DNA of 64,000 bases, taken from assembly GCA_963779845.1 (NCBI GenBank), contig CAVZZV010000001.1:868001-932000 (forward strand), written 5' to 3'. The position numbers and the translations under genes were made by a program. The DNA comes from CAVZZV01 sp963779845 (GTDB lineage Bacteria; Bacteroidota; Bacteroidia; Bacteroidales; GCA-2748055). Positions 1-9,147 of this stretch are shown here, in pieces; within the stretch, counting starts at the first letter, position 1; each line of letters opens with the position of its first letter. Under the pieces are notes generated by a model that saw only the letters and a program-made list of their open reading frames with translations, was not told the origin of the DNA and searched no databases.

Positions 1-876
1 ATGATAGTTCATATTCCAGTATAAATAACGGTGTATCCTGTTCATATAGATCGTTCTGCTGTTCAAACGATGATCGAGCACGTTTTCCTGCAAACCGGCA
101 TGCTGCGTTAATCCGTAAACAGACAGGAGCCATGAGCCCACGATGGTTGGAATGCCAATAAACATTAGAGGAAGAATAGTTCCATAATAAATCGCAAGAA
201 AGATTACCAGAAGGTAAATAGAAATATAAATACGGGCTTTAATAAAAATTTTACTATATTCTGATTCCGGAACATAGGTGGCTACCTCCGGATCGATTTT
301 ACCCATAGCATGCCTGACCAGCCTTTTTGCCTCTGGGATGGAACCCCCCAAACCGAAGAAACCAAGAATCATCTTTTTTATATCCGGGGGTCTGGGCACT
401 GCAATTTCCGGGTCTCGTCCCCGAATAATGGTATCACTGTGATGCCGTGCATGACTCCATCGCCAGGCGCTGGACTGCCTGAAGACCATAAATGAGGCAA
501 CCTCATAAAGGGCATTATTCATCCAATCGGTCTTGAAAGCGGTTCCATGCCCGGCCTCATGCCAACGGGAATCAGAGGTAGATGCATATAATACGCTATA
601 TACAATATAGGGTAGAATGGCCCACCATGTTCCCCATAACAGATAAAACAGATATCCGGAACCGAGAATCAGGCCAAACCAAATAATGGTGTCTCTTATA
701 GCAGGGCCATTTTTTCTTACTAAAAGTTCGCGTAACTTTTCTCTTGGCACCGGCGATTGGTACCATTCGGCCTCCGCCAGGCCCAGATCAATTGCTTTGC
801 GTGTCTCAGTGCCTATCAAACTGTAGTCCCTGATCGTTTCTTTCTGAACTTTCTTTGTTAGTTCCTGAACTTCCAT
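1..876 (-). CDS. Membrane fatty acid desaturase (3' end outside window)
   Basis: This is the N-terminal 292 residues of an integral-membrane, di-iron fatty acid desaturase, which introduces a double bond into an acyl chain in the inner membrane. Two of the three family histidine boxes are visible: HEAGH at residues 106-110 and HARHH at 142-146. The last visible residues, NMNYH, are the expected beginning of the third box, which is cut by the window edge. Hydrophobic segments lie at about residues 62-99 and 215-255, as expected for the family. The start at ATG 876 gives a clean N-terminus; the gene lies 20 bp downstream of the isomerase-like gene and is probably cotranscribed. The exact substrate cannot be told from sequence. 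Confidence 0.88.
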   Translation of the reverse strand, partial: MEVQELTKKVQKETIRDYSLIGTETRKAIDLGLAEAEWYQSPVPREKLRELLVRKNGPAIRDTIIWFGLILGSGYLFYLLWGTWWAILPYIVYSVLYASTSDSRWHEAGHGTAFKTDWMNNALYEVASFMVFRQSSAWRWSHARHHSDTIIRGRDPEIAVPRPPDIKKMILGFFGLGGSIPEAKRLVRHAMGKIDPEVATYVPESEYSKIFIKARIYISIYLLVIFLAIYYGTILPLMFIGIPTIVGSWLLSVYGLTQHAGLQENVLDHRLNSRTIYMNRIHRYLYWNMNYH

Positions 877-896
877 CTCTAATTATTTTAACCTAA

Positions 897-1712
897 TTAA
901 TTTCTTAACTCACTCTTCAGAAGATTCTTCATGAAGGCATTCACTTCCCATTGATCGGCCACTGGTTGTCGTGTAAAGGGAAGAATGGTCATGTAGGGAA
1001 ATGGCCCAAACTCAGAGGTGATGGTAAACTCTTCCCTTCCCTCCTCTCTCGCTCTTTGGATAATCCGTTTCCACCAGCCAAGGTGGATTTCAAGAGCTTC
1101 TTTCCATTCGGGTACCCTCGGGTCGGGAACCTGAGGACCCTCGGGGAAACCGACCCGGGCATGGATATGGTCGGCACGACTGATTGCCAATTCGACCGAT
1201 TGTTGCTGATCATCGAGAAAGGACTCGGCTACATTGCACCAGTGTGACACATCGAGAACAATACGCAAATCGGGCAAATGAGACAAGAATTGTGAGGTGA
1301 TATGGGAGGCAAAACTAAACCGTCCCCTATGAGTTTCATGGACAATTTTGACATCATAATCCCTGGAAACCTCAGAGGCAATCCGGATCAATCCTGCATT
1401 TTGTTCAAAAGTGAAAAAATCCTTTCCCGTATGGGCATTAATAAATAATGGCCGGGCTTCTGCCAAATTGATCAGTCGTGTTCGGTATTGTTCCGTATGC
1501 ACGGCATAATCTGAAGTTGTTGTTTCCCAATGCTGAGCGATGAGGAGTAATCTCCTGTTTTTGATCATTTCAAGAATTTCATTCTTTTTAGCCTTATCAG
1601 GGGGCAAACTCATCTCGACACCATCATATCCTTCCGATCTGACCTTATCGAAAAAAACCGAAAGTTCCAAATGATTTGATCCCCAATGGGGGCAAAAAAA
1701 CTTTATATCCAT
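897..1712 (-). CDS. Sugar phosphate isomerase/epimerase-like TIM barrel protein
   Basis: This 271-residue protein resembles the xylose isomerase-like TIM barrel (AP endonuclease family 2) proteins. It has typical strand-end segments: MDIKFFCPHWG at the N-terminus, GYDGVEMS, FINAHTGKDFF, VHETHRGR, LDVSHW, HIHARVGFPEG and TSEFGPFPY. The His, Glu and Asp residues in these segments are where the family places its metal ligands. Members isomerise or epimerise sugars or inositols, mostly in the cytoplasm, and there is no signal peptide here. It precedes the desaturase gene in the same direction. The specific substrate is unknown. Confidence 0.8.
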   Translation of the reverse strand: MDIKFFCPHWGSNHLELSVFFDKVRSEGYDGVEMSLPPDKAKKNEILEMIKNRRLLLIAQHWETTTSDYAVHTEQYRTRLINLAEARPLFINAHTGKDFFTFEQNAGLIRIASEVSRDYDVKIVHETHRGRFSFASHITSQFLSHLPDLRIVLDVSHWCNVAESFLDDQQQSVELAISRADHIHARVGFPEGPQVPDPRVPEWKEALEIHLGWWKRIIQRAREEGREEFTITSEFGPFPYMTILPFTRQPVADQWEVNAFMKNLLKSELRN

Positions 1713-1956
1713 CCTCGTTATATTTCCTTTATAACATGGAAAAGCTCTTTTGGTTTAAACAGGAAACAGTAAATTCAGAGACAGAATTAATATAATCCGG
1801 ATCCATTGCAAAGAATATTACTTGATTATCAGGCATTCCTATCTCCTGCCTTTCCCTTCCTGGCATTTAATAAGCAGGTCTCTTTGCATCAGGATCGAAT
1901 TAAAAAAAATCAAACGTCACTATAATCTATTACAATAATTTTGTCTCTTCACTAAA
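1713..1956. other. Intergenic region, no gene seen
   Basis: This stretch lies upstream of the isomerase-like gene on the minus strand and upstream of a degenerate coding fragment on the plus strand. I see no reading frame with protein-like composition, no convincing TAnnTTTG promoter element and no strong hairpin. Confidence 0.5.
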
Positions 1957-2374
1957 ATGAACCGCTCTTCATTTAGGAATTCTGATTTCAGGTATAGCTG
2001 GGAGAACCCTTTTATCTTTTGGGATTTTGATAACGATGGACTCTCGGAGATGGCCCTCAGGATGATCGATAAGCCCATATTCAGGAAAGATCAGGATGAT
2101 CCGCCGTTTCAGGAAGAAAGCAGCGAAATTGATGCCCTTCGCCAAGATCCAGAGCGATCGTCCGCAAACCATTCATCCGCTCATTATTTATGGTGCTTCG
2201 GTATTGAAAAGAAATTTCTTCCTGATCTTTGACATAAGAACCCCCGATCAAGGGGGAATAAGCCATGACGCTGTCCTTACTGAAGCCTTGTCTGTTTCAT
2301 TCGTGCCGGCTCTGCGGCAGGAACCGGTAATCCCAGCCAGGAAGCCGACCGGTCAACTTTCTCAAAATGGATAG
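1957..2374 (+). pseudogene. Possible degenerate gene fragment (DFDNDGLSEM motif)
   Basis: A short plus-strand frame starting at 1957 contains RYSWENPF followed by DFDNDGLSEMALR. This resembles the Asp-rich repeats of secreted FG-GAP or calcium-binding proteins. The protein-like stretch lasts only about 40 codons; the frame then becomes low quality and stops at 2232. An overlapping frame from 2096 to 2374 stays open without recognisable motifs. The pattern fits a decayed piece of a secreted protein gene, possibly with a frameshift near 2060-2100. It could also be a chance frame. I cannot name a parent family. Confidence 0.3.
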
Positions 2375-2468
2375 TAGCGAAGAAGCGGCCTTTATAGTTC
2401 ATACATTTTTTTTGTTTATCATTTCAGACTATCCTTAAGGGTCTGTTGCCGGAAAAAATATTTCCAAA

Positions 2469-3464
2469 TCATTCATTACTCTTCAACAGGACTTCTATTT
2501 CCTTTAATTCCTGCTCAGTGAATGAGAGGTTATTCAGGCATCCCACAGCATCGACGAGTTGCTGTGCTTTGCTTGCTCCAACTAAAACAGAGGTTATCCG
2601 GTTATCCTTAAGGAGCCAACCCACTGCCATCTGTGCAAGGGTCTGGCCACGGGAAGAGGCCTTATTATTAAGTTTTTCAATAATAGCTAACTTTTCGTCC
2701 GTAATATGCTCGGGTTTTAGAAAAACCGACCTGCTCGCCCTCGAGCCTTCCTTTATCCCATGGAGATATTTGTCGGTCAATAATCCCTGTGCCAGAGGCG
2801 AAAAGGGAATACATCCCACCCCGTTCTTATCGAGAACCTCCAGTAATCCTTTTTCGGGGGCGCGTTCAAACATCGAATATTTTGGCTGGTGGATCAGGCA
2901 AGGGGTACCAAGAGTTTCAAGGATGTCAATCGCTTCCTTTGCCCTTTCGGGACCATAATTCGAAAGTCCTATATACAATGCTTTCCCCTGCCTGACGATG
3001 AGATCAAGGGCGGACATTGTTTCATACAAGGGTGTTTCAGGATCGGGGCGGTGATGATAAAAAATATCGACGTAATCCAGTTTCAGTCTTCTCAAACTCT
3101 GGTCGAGACTGGCTATGATTGATTTCTTGCTTCCCCACTCTCCATAAGGTCCAGGCCACATATAATAGCCCGCTTTACTGGAGATTACCAGTTCATCGCG
3201 GTAACCCTTTAGTTCCTTATTTATGAACTTTCCGAAATTTTCTTCCGCGCTTCCGGGGGGCGGCCCGTAGTTATTGGCGAGGTCAAAATGGGTGATGCCC
3301 AAATCGAAAGCCGTGAAGAGGGTGTTTTTAAAATTTGATGCAACATCCACATCCCCAAAATTATGCCATAATCCCAGGGAAATCGCAGGTAGTTTTAAAC
3401 CACTTTTTCCGCACCGGCGATAGTGCATCTTCTCGTATCTGTTTTCCTTGGCTGTATAATCCAT
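2469..3464 (-). CDS. Aldo/keto reductase, YghZ/Gpr-like
   Basis: This is an NADPH-dependent aldo/keto reductase of the YghZ (L-glyceraldehyde-3-phosphate reductase) type. It matches that subgroup closely: RRCGKSGLKLPAISLGLWHNFG near the N-terminus, then FDLANNYGPPPGSAEENFG with the active-site Tyr, SSKAGYYMWPGPYG with the Lys, and IFYHHRPDPETP with the His. The cofactor region IPFSPLAQGLLTDKYL and LVGASKAQQL follow. I chose ATG 3464 because the following residues, YTAKENRYEKM, align with the usual N-terminus; the frame is open up to 3533 and 23 more residues are possible. It is flanked by non-coding DNA and appears to be a single gene. Confidence 0.9.
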   Translation of the reverse strand: MDYTAKENRYEKMHYRRCGKSGLKLPAISLGLWHNFGDVDVASNFKNTLFTAFDLGITHFDLANNYGPPPGSAEENFGKFINKELKGYRDELVISSKAGYYMWPGPYGEWGSKKSIIASLDQSLRRLKLDYVDIFYHHRPDPETPLYETMSALDLIVRQGKALYIGLSNYGPERAKEAIDILETLGTPCLIHQPKYSMFERAPEKGLLEVLDKNGVGCIPFSPLAQGLLTDKYLHGIKEGSRASRSVFLKPEHITDEKLAIIEKLNNKASSRGQTLAQMAVGWLLKDNRITSVLVGASKAQQLVDAVGCLNNLSFTEQELKEIEVLLKSNE

Positions 3465-3533
3465 ACTTTTTAAGTTTAAAGGGTTTTCATTATCTCTGTA
3501 ATTCTCCATTGTCAGGGTTTTCCGGCTCATCAA

Positions 3534-3929
3534 GTAACTGAGGTGATTTCTAATTAATTTTACCCTTCATACTTACCTCTACACTAATCTTTTTTTCAAG
3601 CGAAAGCAGCAGCTCCTGGGCATGTGTCTGATAAAAAGAAATTAGGGTAAAAAGAAAATACTTCATATTAGGATAGAAATTATATTTTTTGAACCAAAGA
3701 TAATGATAAAGCATTCGCTTTAATATCTATCTAACAAGTTTATAGTTAAACAGGGTGAATCAAAATGGGTAAAATGGCAGCAAAATATGTTTGTAATTGC
3801 GCAATGAAGATTCTATTCGCAGGCTGAGGGTTCTTAAAAGACACTAATATAAAATGGGAGATTCCTTTGATGAGGGTAAGGAAGGAAACTTTCATGGGCA
3901 GTTCGCTAAAGATACTTTTGAATGGTCTC
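3534..3929. other. Intergenic region, no gene seen
   Basis: This region separates the aldo/keto reductase gene from the downstream end of the DUF2851 gene. I found no reading frame with protein-like content, no clear hairpin followed by a T-tract, and no RNA gene signature. It is AT-rich and should hold the aldo/keto reductase promoter. Confidence 0.5.
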
Positions 3930-5207
3930 TTACAGCGCCATTATTCGCGCTCCGAATAAACATTCGATACACCTTTTTTTCTGACAATACCGTGTTTCCA
4001 ATTGGATAACGGCCTGGGAATCGAAAGCATTCTGAATATCCATCCCAAAGCCGCGCCACTGTCTGACAATGCTGTTTTCTTCGGGTGAAATTTCCTCAAG
4101 AAGAAGGAGGGCTTTCTCCGAGATTTTCCCATTCATCCTGAATTGACCATACAGAAAAATCAAGGGCACGATAGCATTAATAATCAGCAGGTCGAGGGTT
4201 TCCTTTCCCGGTCTGGAAATTTTTCTTCGTCCGGGCTTGCCATAAAGAAAAAAATCAACCCAATAATTTTTTAAACCCTCCTGCAGGATTTTTTCTATTT
4301 TTCCGGCATTTTCGGCCTCAATAATTTTTTCAAATAGCGGGAAACTCCGGGCCACGAGGGCTGCCAGTTGGGCAATTCTTGCTGTCGGGAAGCCCGCCGG
4401 TCTGGCCCTCATGAATTTCCAGAGATGTTTACCGGGCAAAGGGGGAGGTAACATTCCCCGAAGGGATTGATATTCTTTCTGAAGCATCTCATAATAGGGG
4501 TCATCGCTGATCAATTCATCCAGAAAACCTGCCTGACCGAAAAATGCGGCATTGACAGTTTTGGTTGCTTCCCTGTTCCGTAAAATAAAGTTTAGGGGAA
4601 TGCTTTCGGCAAGCAAACCAAAAGGTACGGCGTTCAATTTCATTCCGAATGCCGTCGCAAGGCTTTTATATAATCCATCTTCAAAGTCGTATTGGTTCCT
4701 TTTCAAAAGGGTCGACAGGGCGATGCTCTTTTCTTCCAACCTCTCAATACCCAATTTTCCCAGCCAATCCCGGATGAAGATCCTGTCCAACTCCTTAAGT
4801 TTTTTTATGCAAGCCCGGGATTGCCCCTCCCGGTTCACAAGCTGATAATAGGTTTTTATCAGCCGTGGGTGAAAGGTTAGCCTTATGGCGGGTATTTCCT
4901 CTCCATTTATCCGGTATACCGATAAATCAAGCTCATAGACCACATGAAGAATGACCGAATCATAAGCCGGATCCTTATGATGTCCGTGACGCATCCAGTC
5001 CGATGCCTTTACATGCACCTCTACATTACCTGCCCAGGTAGTATTTCCAATTTTTATCCGGGAGTTGAAGAAATCGGGACCGGAACTATGGTTATAGATG
5101 CCTGCTTCCAAAACCTCAACAGGAAGGTTGTGGTAGTTCAGGTAATCCGGATTAAATAATTTATATCTCCAGACATAATGCAGAAATTCCTCTGGAATTG
5201 CATTCAT
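3930..5207 (-). CDS. DUF2851 family protein
   Basis: This 425-residue protein belongs to the DUF2851 family, which is common in Bacteroidota and has no established function. It starts with the family's typical MNAIPEEFLHYVWRYKLF and continues with GPDFFNSRIKIGNTTWAGNVEVHV and a HHKDPAYDSVILHVVYE segment. The last region carries CxxCxxC-like cysteines (RYCQKKRCIECLFG) that could bind a metal. There is no signal peptide, so it should be cytoplasmic. The first codons and about 50 bp of upstream DNA are duplicated in degenerate form at 5638-5765. Confidence 0.85.
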   Translation of the reverse strand: MNAIPEEFLHYVWRYKLFNPDYLNYHNLPVEVLEAGIYNHSSGPDFFNSRIKIGNTTWAGNVEVHVKASDWMRHGHHKDPAYDSVILHVVYELDLSVYRINGEEIPAIRLTFHPRLIKTYYQLVNREGQSRACIKKLKELDRIFIRDWLGKLGIERLEEKSIALSTLLKRNQYDFEDGLYKSLATAFGMKLNAVPFGLLAESIPLNFILRNREATKTVNAAFFGQAGFLDELISDDPYYEMLQKEYQSLRGMLPPPLPGKHLWKFMRARPAGFPTARIAQLAALVARSFPLFEKIIEAENAGKIEKILQEGLKNYWVDFFLYGKPGRRKISRPGKETLDLLIINAIVPLIFLYGQFRMNGKISEKALLLLEEISPEENSIVRQWRGFGMDIQNAFDSQAVIQLETRYCQKKRCIECLFGARIMAL

Positions 5208-5260
5208 GGGCAGAAAAACTCTTTATCCTTAATGGAAATTTAGTGGATTTATAGCCCTGC

Positions 5261-5637
5261 AGGGGGAAAGTTTTTACTACCAATAGGCATATGAAAATGG
5301 AGGAGGTCTTTGTTTATATTCAAATATGTATCATCATTATATTAATATTTAATTATATCCTAACATACTCTCATTTTATTTATTATATTTGTTTATATTC
5401 AATTATCTATATATTTTTGAGAATATTTTAGTTTATATTCAATAATAATGAGTAATTTAATAGACATTCTATCCCTGTCCAAATATTGGACAAGCCACCT
5501 GCCATAAACTTAGGACAATTTCGGAACAGTGAAAGATTTCTATCCAAAATATGTCTTGTCCATGGATGAAATCCCGATTCAAGATTATCTTGGTATCAGG
5601 CATTTGACATTATGGGATTTTCTTTATCAATTTTGAA
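5261..5637. repeat. AT-rich spacer with three GTTTATATTCAA repeats
   Basis: This non-coding stretch lies between the DUF2851 gene and its degenerate duplicate. It contains three exact copies of GTTTATATTCAA, at 5312-5323, 5391-5402 and 5431-5442. It also contains the palindrome TGTCCAAATATTGGACA (7-bp arms, 3-nt centre) at 5476-5492, with further GGACA or TGTCC words nearby. No open frame looks real. The repeats may be protein binding sites or leftovers of a rearrangement. Confidence 0.6.
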
Positions 5638-5712
5638 TCAACATGGATAATCAGGGTTGAATAAATTATATTTCCATAAGTAATGGGGAAATTCCCTGGG
5701 AATAACATTCAT
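5638..5712 (-). pseudogene. Truncated duplicate of the DUF2851 gene start
   Basis: Read on the minus strand from ATG 5712, this segment encodes MNVIPREFPHYLWKYNLF and then NPDYPC before a TGA at 5638-5640. Sixteen of the first 22 residues are identical to the N-terminus of the intact DUF2851 protein at 5207. The similarity also covers about 50 bp upstream (5713-5765 versus 5208-5258), including the shared ATCCTTAAT and GATTTATAGCC words. This is a partial duplication that has since diverged. A free 24-residue peptide is possible but I see no reason to expect it to be functional. Confidence 0.75.
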
Positions 5713-5767
5713 GGGTATAAATTATCTCTATCCTTAATAGTTATTATAGAGATTTATAGCCTATGGT

Positions 5768-6601
5768 TTAAATGATCTTTTTCCGTTTTAAGTACACTTC
5801 CATCTCTTCTCTAATGGCGATCGCCTTTTCCCGGGCCACTTTGTCGAACCGGCTTGTTCCGTCGGCATAGATAATAGCCCTGCTGGAATTAACCAGTAAT
5901 CCACATTGATCATTGAGCCCGTTCAACGAAACCTCTCCGAGGCTACCCCCCTGTGCCCCAACACCAGGTACCAAAAGAAAATGATCCGGCACGATTTGCC
6001 GTACTTTTTTAAACCAGTCGGCTTTTGTTGCCCCCACAACAAACATCATATTATTGGTATTCCCCCAGGAAACTGATTTCTCAAGTACTTCTTCAAAAAG
6101 GGCTCTGTCGGGTTCCTTCATCCCGGACAATTGGAAATCTGCAGAACCTTCATTGGAGGTCAGAGCCAAAAGCACCACCCATTTTCCGGCATACTGTAAA
6201 AATGGGGTAACACTGTCATGGCCCATGTAAGGGGCAACGGTGATGGCATCAACTCCTAAATGACTGAAGAAAGCGGTTGCATATAATTTGGAGGTGCTAC
6301 CGATATCCCCTCTTTTGGCATCGGCAATCAGAAAGAGGTCGGGATAATTTTCCCGAAGATAATTAACGGTCATTTCCAGACTCATCCAACCTGCAGTGCC
6401 CATACTTTCATAAAAAGCGAGGTTTGGCTTATATGCGACAGCCTGATCTGCCGTAGCATCGATAATCCGCTTGTTGAATTCGAAAAGAGGATATTTGGAA
6501 TCCAGGAGGAATTTGGGAATTTTATTGTAATCGGTATCCAGACCAATACAGAGATAACTTCTCTTTTCCTTTATCTGGTTCAATAATTGTCTGGCATTCA
6601 T
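5768..6601 (-). CDS. pyrF: Orotidine 5'-phosphate decarboxylase
   Basis: PyrF converts orotidine 5'-monophosphate to UMP, the last step of de novo pyrimidine synthesis in the cytoplasm. The catalytic motif DAKRGDI lies at residues 94-100, following the LCIGLDTDYNKIP N-terminus typical of the longer type 2 enzymes. The segment LLVPGVGAQGGS near residue 210 forms part of the phosphate-binding region. At 277 residues the length is normal for this type. It begins 9 bp downstream of prfA, and purM lies further upstream, so the three are probably one operon. Confidence 0.95.
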   Translation of the reverse strand: MNARQLLNQIKEKRSYLCIGLDTDYNKIPKFLLDSKYPLFEFNKRIIDATADQAVAYKPNLAFYESMGTAGWMSLEMTVNYLRENYPDLFLIADAKRGDIGSTSKLYATAFFSHLGVDAITVAPYMGHDSVTPFLQYAGKWVVLLALTSNEGSADFQLSGMKEPDRALFEEVLEKSVSWGNTNNMMFVVGATKADWFKKVRQIVPDHFLLVPGVGAQGGSLGEVSLNGLNDQCGLLVNSSRAIIYADGTSRFDKVAREKAIAIREEMEVYLKRKKII

Positions 6602-6610
6602 ATTTCCGGA

Positions 6611-7699
6611 TTAAGCAATTCCACTTTCTTTCAGTTTCTCTGCATTCTCGGCCATCTGAAGTTTTTCGATCACTTCGATCACATTCCCGTTAATAATCGA
6701 TTGCAGGTTATAAAGTGTGAGATTTATCCGGTGATCGGTGACCCTTCCCTGGGGATAATTATAGGTTCGTATCTTAGCTGAGCGGTCCCCGCTGGAGACC
6801 ATTGTTTTTCTTTTTGAGGAAACTTCATCCATCCTTTTCTGATATTCGAGATTATAAATTCTCGTCCTGAGCTCCTTTTTAGCCTTTTCCAGGTTCTTGA
6901 TCTGCGACTTCTCATCCTGACAGGTGACGACAATCCCGGTAGGGATATGCGTCAGCCGGATGGCTGAATAGGTGGTATTTACCGATTGTCCGCCAGGACC
7001 CGATGAGCAATAGGTGTCTTTTCGGATATCGCTGTCTTTAAGATCAATTTCGAATTCATCTGCTTCGGGAAGAACAGCCACAGTAGCGGCGGAGGTATGA
7101 ACCCTTCCCTGGGTTTCCGTTTGAGGCACCCGTTGCACCCTGTGCACGCCGGATTCATATTTCATGATTCCATATACCCCGTTCCCGTTCACGGCCATAA
7201 TTACCTCCTTATAACCCCCAACCGTTCCCTCTGTAAAGCTGGTCAGTTCGTATTTCCAGCCCTGTAACTCGAAAAATTTGGTATACATCCGGAACAGATC
7301 GCCAGCAAAAATACTGGCTTCATCGCCGCCTGTACCCGCCCGGATTTCGACAACGGCATTTTTTTCATCCTCCGGGTCGGCAGGTATTAAAAGATATTTT
7401 ATCCTATCTTCAAGGGAAGTTTCCTTTTCCGTCAGCTCGTCGAGTTCGGCCTTGGCCATTTCCCGCATTTCCTCATCCTTTTCGTGGTTCAGGATATCTT
7501 TTGCGGAAGAAATGTTGCTGGTGATATTTTTGTATTCAGTGTAGGCCTGAATTAAAGGTTCGAGTTGTCTATATTCCTTGTTCAGCTTGATATAGCGACC
7601 CATATCCGTAATGATCTCGGGACGGGTGATCAGTTGAGCCACCTCTTCAAACCTGGATTTAACTCCCTCAAGCCTGCTGTATATCGGATTTTCTGCCAT
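6611..7699 (-). CDS. prfA: Peptide chain release factor 1
   Basis: RF1 recognises UAA and UAG stop codons on the ribosome and triggers peptide release. The GGQ motif that enters the peptidyl transferase centre is at residues 236-238, within SSGPGGQSVNTT. The PxT stop-codon tripeptide that marks RF1 rather than RF2 is PQT at residues 192-194. The length of 362 residues is normal. It lies between purM (103 bp upstream) and pyrF (9 bp downstream). Confidence 0.97.
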   Translation of the reverse strand: MAENPIYSRLEGVKSRFEEVAQLITRPEIITDMGRYIKLNKEYRQLEPLIQAYTEYKNITSNISSAKDILNHEKDEEMREMAKAELDELTEKETSLEDRIKYLLIPADPEDEKNAVVEIRAGTGGDEASIFAGDLFRMYTKFFELQGWKYELTSFTEGTVGGYKEVIMAVNGNGVYGIMKYESGVHRVQRVPQTETQGRVHTSAATVAVLPEADEFEIDLKDSDIRKDTYCSSGPGGQSVNTTYSAIRLTHIPTGIVVTCQDEKSQIKNLEKAKKELRTRIYNLEYQKRMDEVSSKRKTMVSSGDRSAKIRTYNYPQGRVTDHRINLTLYNLQSIINGNVIEVIEKLQMAENAEKLKESGIA

Positions 7700-7802
7700 A
7701 AATTAAATATTCCCTACAGACACGTTTCAACACCTCTATATGCTTCTTTATTTCAAACGCGTCTAATGTGACGACAAAGGTACAATTAAAAAATAAAGGA
7801 AA

Positions 7803-8966
7803 TCAATATTCATAAGTACCGTGTCCGGATGTTATGGTAAGTTTTTTTTGCAAAGCCATTTCGCACCTTCCGATAACTTTTGCATCAATATTGTATGAAT
7901 GGGCTATTTCGATAAGGTAACCCGCAATATCCTCCGGAACATATAGCTCCATCCGGTGTCCCATATTAAAAACCTGGTACATTTCCTTCCATGGTGTCTT
8001 CGATTGCTGTTGAATAATCTTGAATAAAACCGGTAGTTCAAAAAGATCATCCTTAATCACATGCAGATTATCAATAAAATTCAGCACTTTGGTCTGCGCC
8101 CCACCTGAACAATGAATGATCCCATGCAACCGGTCATGATATCCGGAGAGGATATCCCGGATTACCGGAGCATAAGTCCGTGTTGGGGACAATACCAGTT
8201 TCCCGGCATCCATCCCCGTACCGGGAACAGGATCTGTCAAACCCATTTTTCCGGAATAAACCAATTCCTCAGGAATGTTTCCATCGTAGCTTTCGGGATA
8301 TCTGATTGCAAGATCCTTTGAAAAAACATCATGCCGTGCTGAAGTAAGTCCATTGCTTCCCATTCCTCCGTTATAGCAGTCTTCATAAGAGGCTTTCCCG
8401 AAGGAAGCCAGACCCACGATCACATCTCCTGGCTGAATAGTATTTTCGATCACTTCCGACCGCTTCAAACGGGCTGTAACAGTGGAATCAACAATGATCG
8501 TACGTACGAGATCGCCAATATCAGCAGTTTCACCCCCGGTCGAAATAATATTTATTCCCTCATCCCGCATTTTATCGAGAAATTCTTCGGTGCCGGTTAT
8601 GATAGCAGAGATTACTTCCCCAGGTATATTTTTTTTATTTCGTCCAATGGTGGAAGAAAGAAGGATGTCATGGACTGCCCCCACGCAGATCAGGTCGTCA
8701 AGGTTCATGACAATCGCATCCTGAGCGATCCCCTTCCATACTGAAAGGTCCCCGGTTTCTTTCCAGTAGGCCCATGCCAGGGAGGATTTAGTCCCTGCTC
8801 CATCGGCATGCATAACCAGGCAATAATCCTTGTCTCTGGTTAGATGATCTGGAATTATCTTACAAAAAGCATTGGGAAAAAGCCCTTTATCTATATTTTT
8901 GATGGCATTATGAACATCTTCCTTGGTGGCAGAGACGCCGCGTTGCTGGTAACGGGATGGGGACAT
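7803..8966 (-). CDS. purM: Phosphoribosylformylglycinamidine cyclo-ligase (AIR synthase)
   Basis: This is a PurM-type ATP-dependent enzyme of purine synthesis that closes the imidazole ring to form AIR from FGAM. Typical elements are the N-terminal YQQRGVSATKEDV, HADGAGTKSSLAW, the MNLDDLICVGA segment, ISTGGETADIGDLV, and VPGTGMDAGKLVLSPTRTY in the C-terminal half. The 387-residue length is longer than the E. coli enzyme (345) and fits the version usual in Bacteroidota. It leads the purM-prfA-pyrF run, so purine and pyrimidine synthesis genes are transcribed with a translation factor. Confidence 0.88.
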   Translation of the reverse strand: MSPSRYQQRGVSATKEDVHNAIKNIDKGLFPNAFCKIIPDHLTRDKDYCLVMHADGAGTKSSLAWAYWKETGDLSVWKGIAQDAIVMNLDDLICVGAVHDILLSSTIGRNKKNIPGEVISAIITGTEEFLDKMRDEGINIISTGGETADIGDLVRTIIVDSTVTARLKRSEVIENTIQPGDVIVGLASFGKASYEDCYNGGMGSNGLTSARHDVFSKDLAIRYPESYDGNIPEELVYSGKMGLTDPVPGTGMDAGKLVLSPTRTYAPVIRDILSGYHDRLHGIIHCSGGAQTKVLNFIDNLHVIKDDLFELPVLFKIIQQQSKTPWKEMYQVFNMGHRMELYVPEDIAGYLIEIAHSYNIDAKVIGRCEMALQKKLTITSGHGTYEY

Positions 8967-9147
8967 AGAGAAAATTTTTACAAATGTAAAAAAAATGATG
9001 GAAGGATGTTTTTAAACTTCATAAAGCGCCATCATAAAAAAGGAAGGTGTCTTTTAATTTTCTCTCAATCCTAAAGCAAGTTAATATTATCCCTGTAATT
9101 TTGCAATTTGACTGTAAATTTACGGGGCTAATACTTGAAAACATTGT

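Noticed and set aside
2446..2958. A 170-codon plus-strand open frame across the aldo/keto reductase gene
   Set aside because: It overlaps a well-supported reductase on the other strand and its translation has no domain-like features.
9037..9050. AAGGAAGGTGTC also seen in the terminator at 30640
   Set aside because: Only about 12 shared bases, with no matching right arm here, so no hairpin forms; it is probably chance.
9113..9122. GTAAATTTAC palindrome after the mannitol-1-phosphate dehydrogenase gene
   Set aside because: It is a simple AT palindrome without a T-tract and cannot be supported as a terminator or operator.
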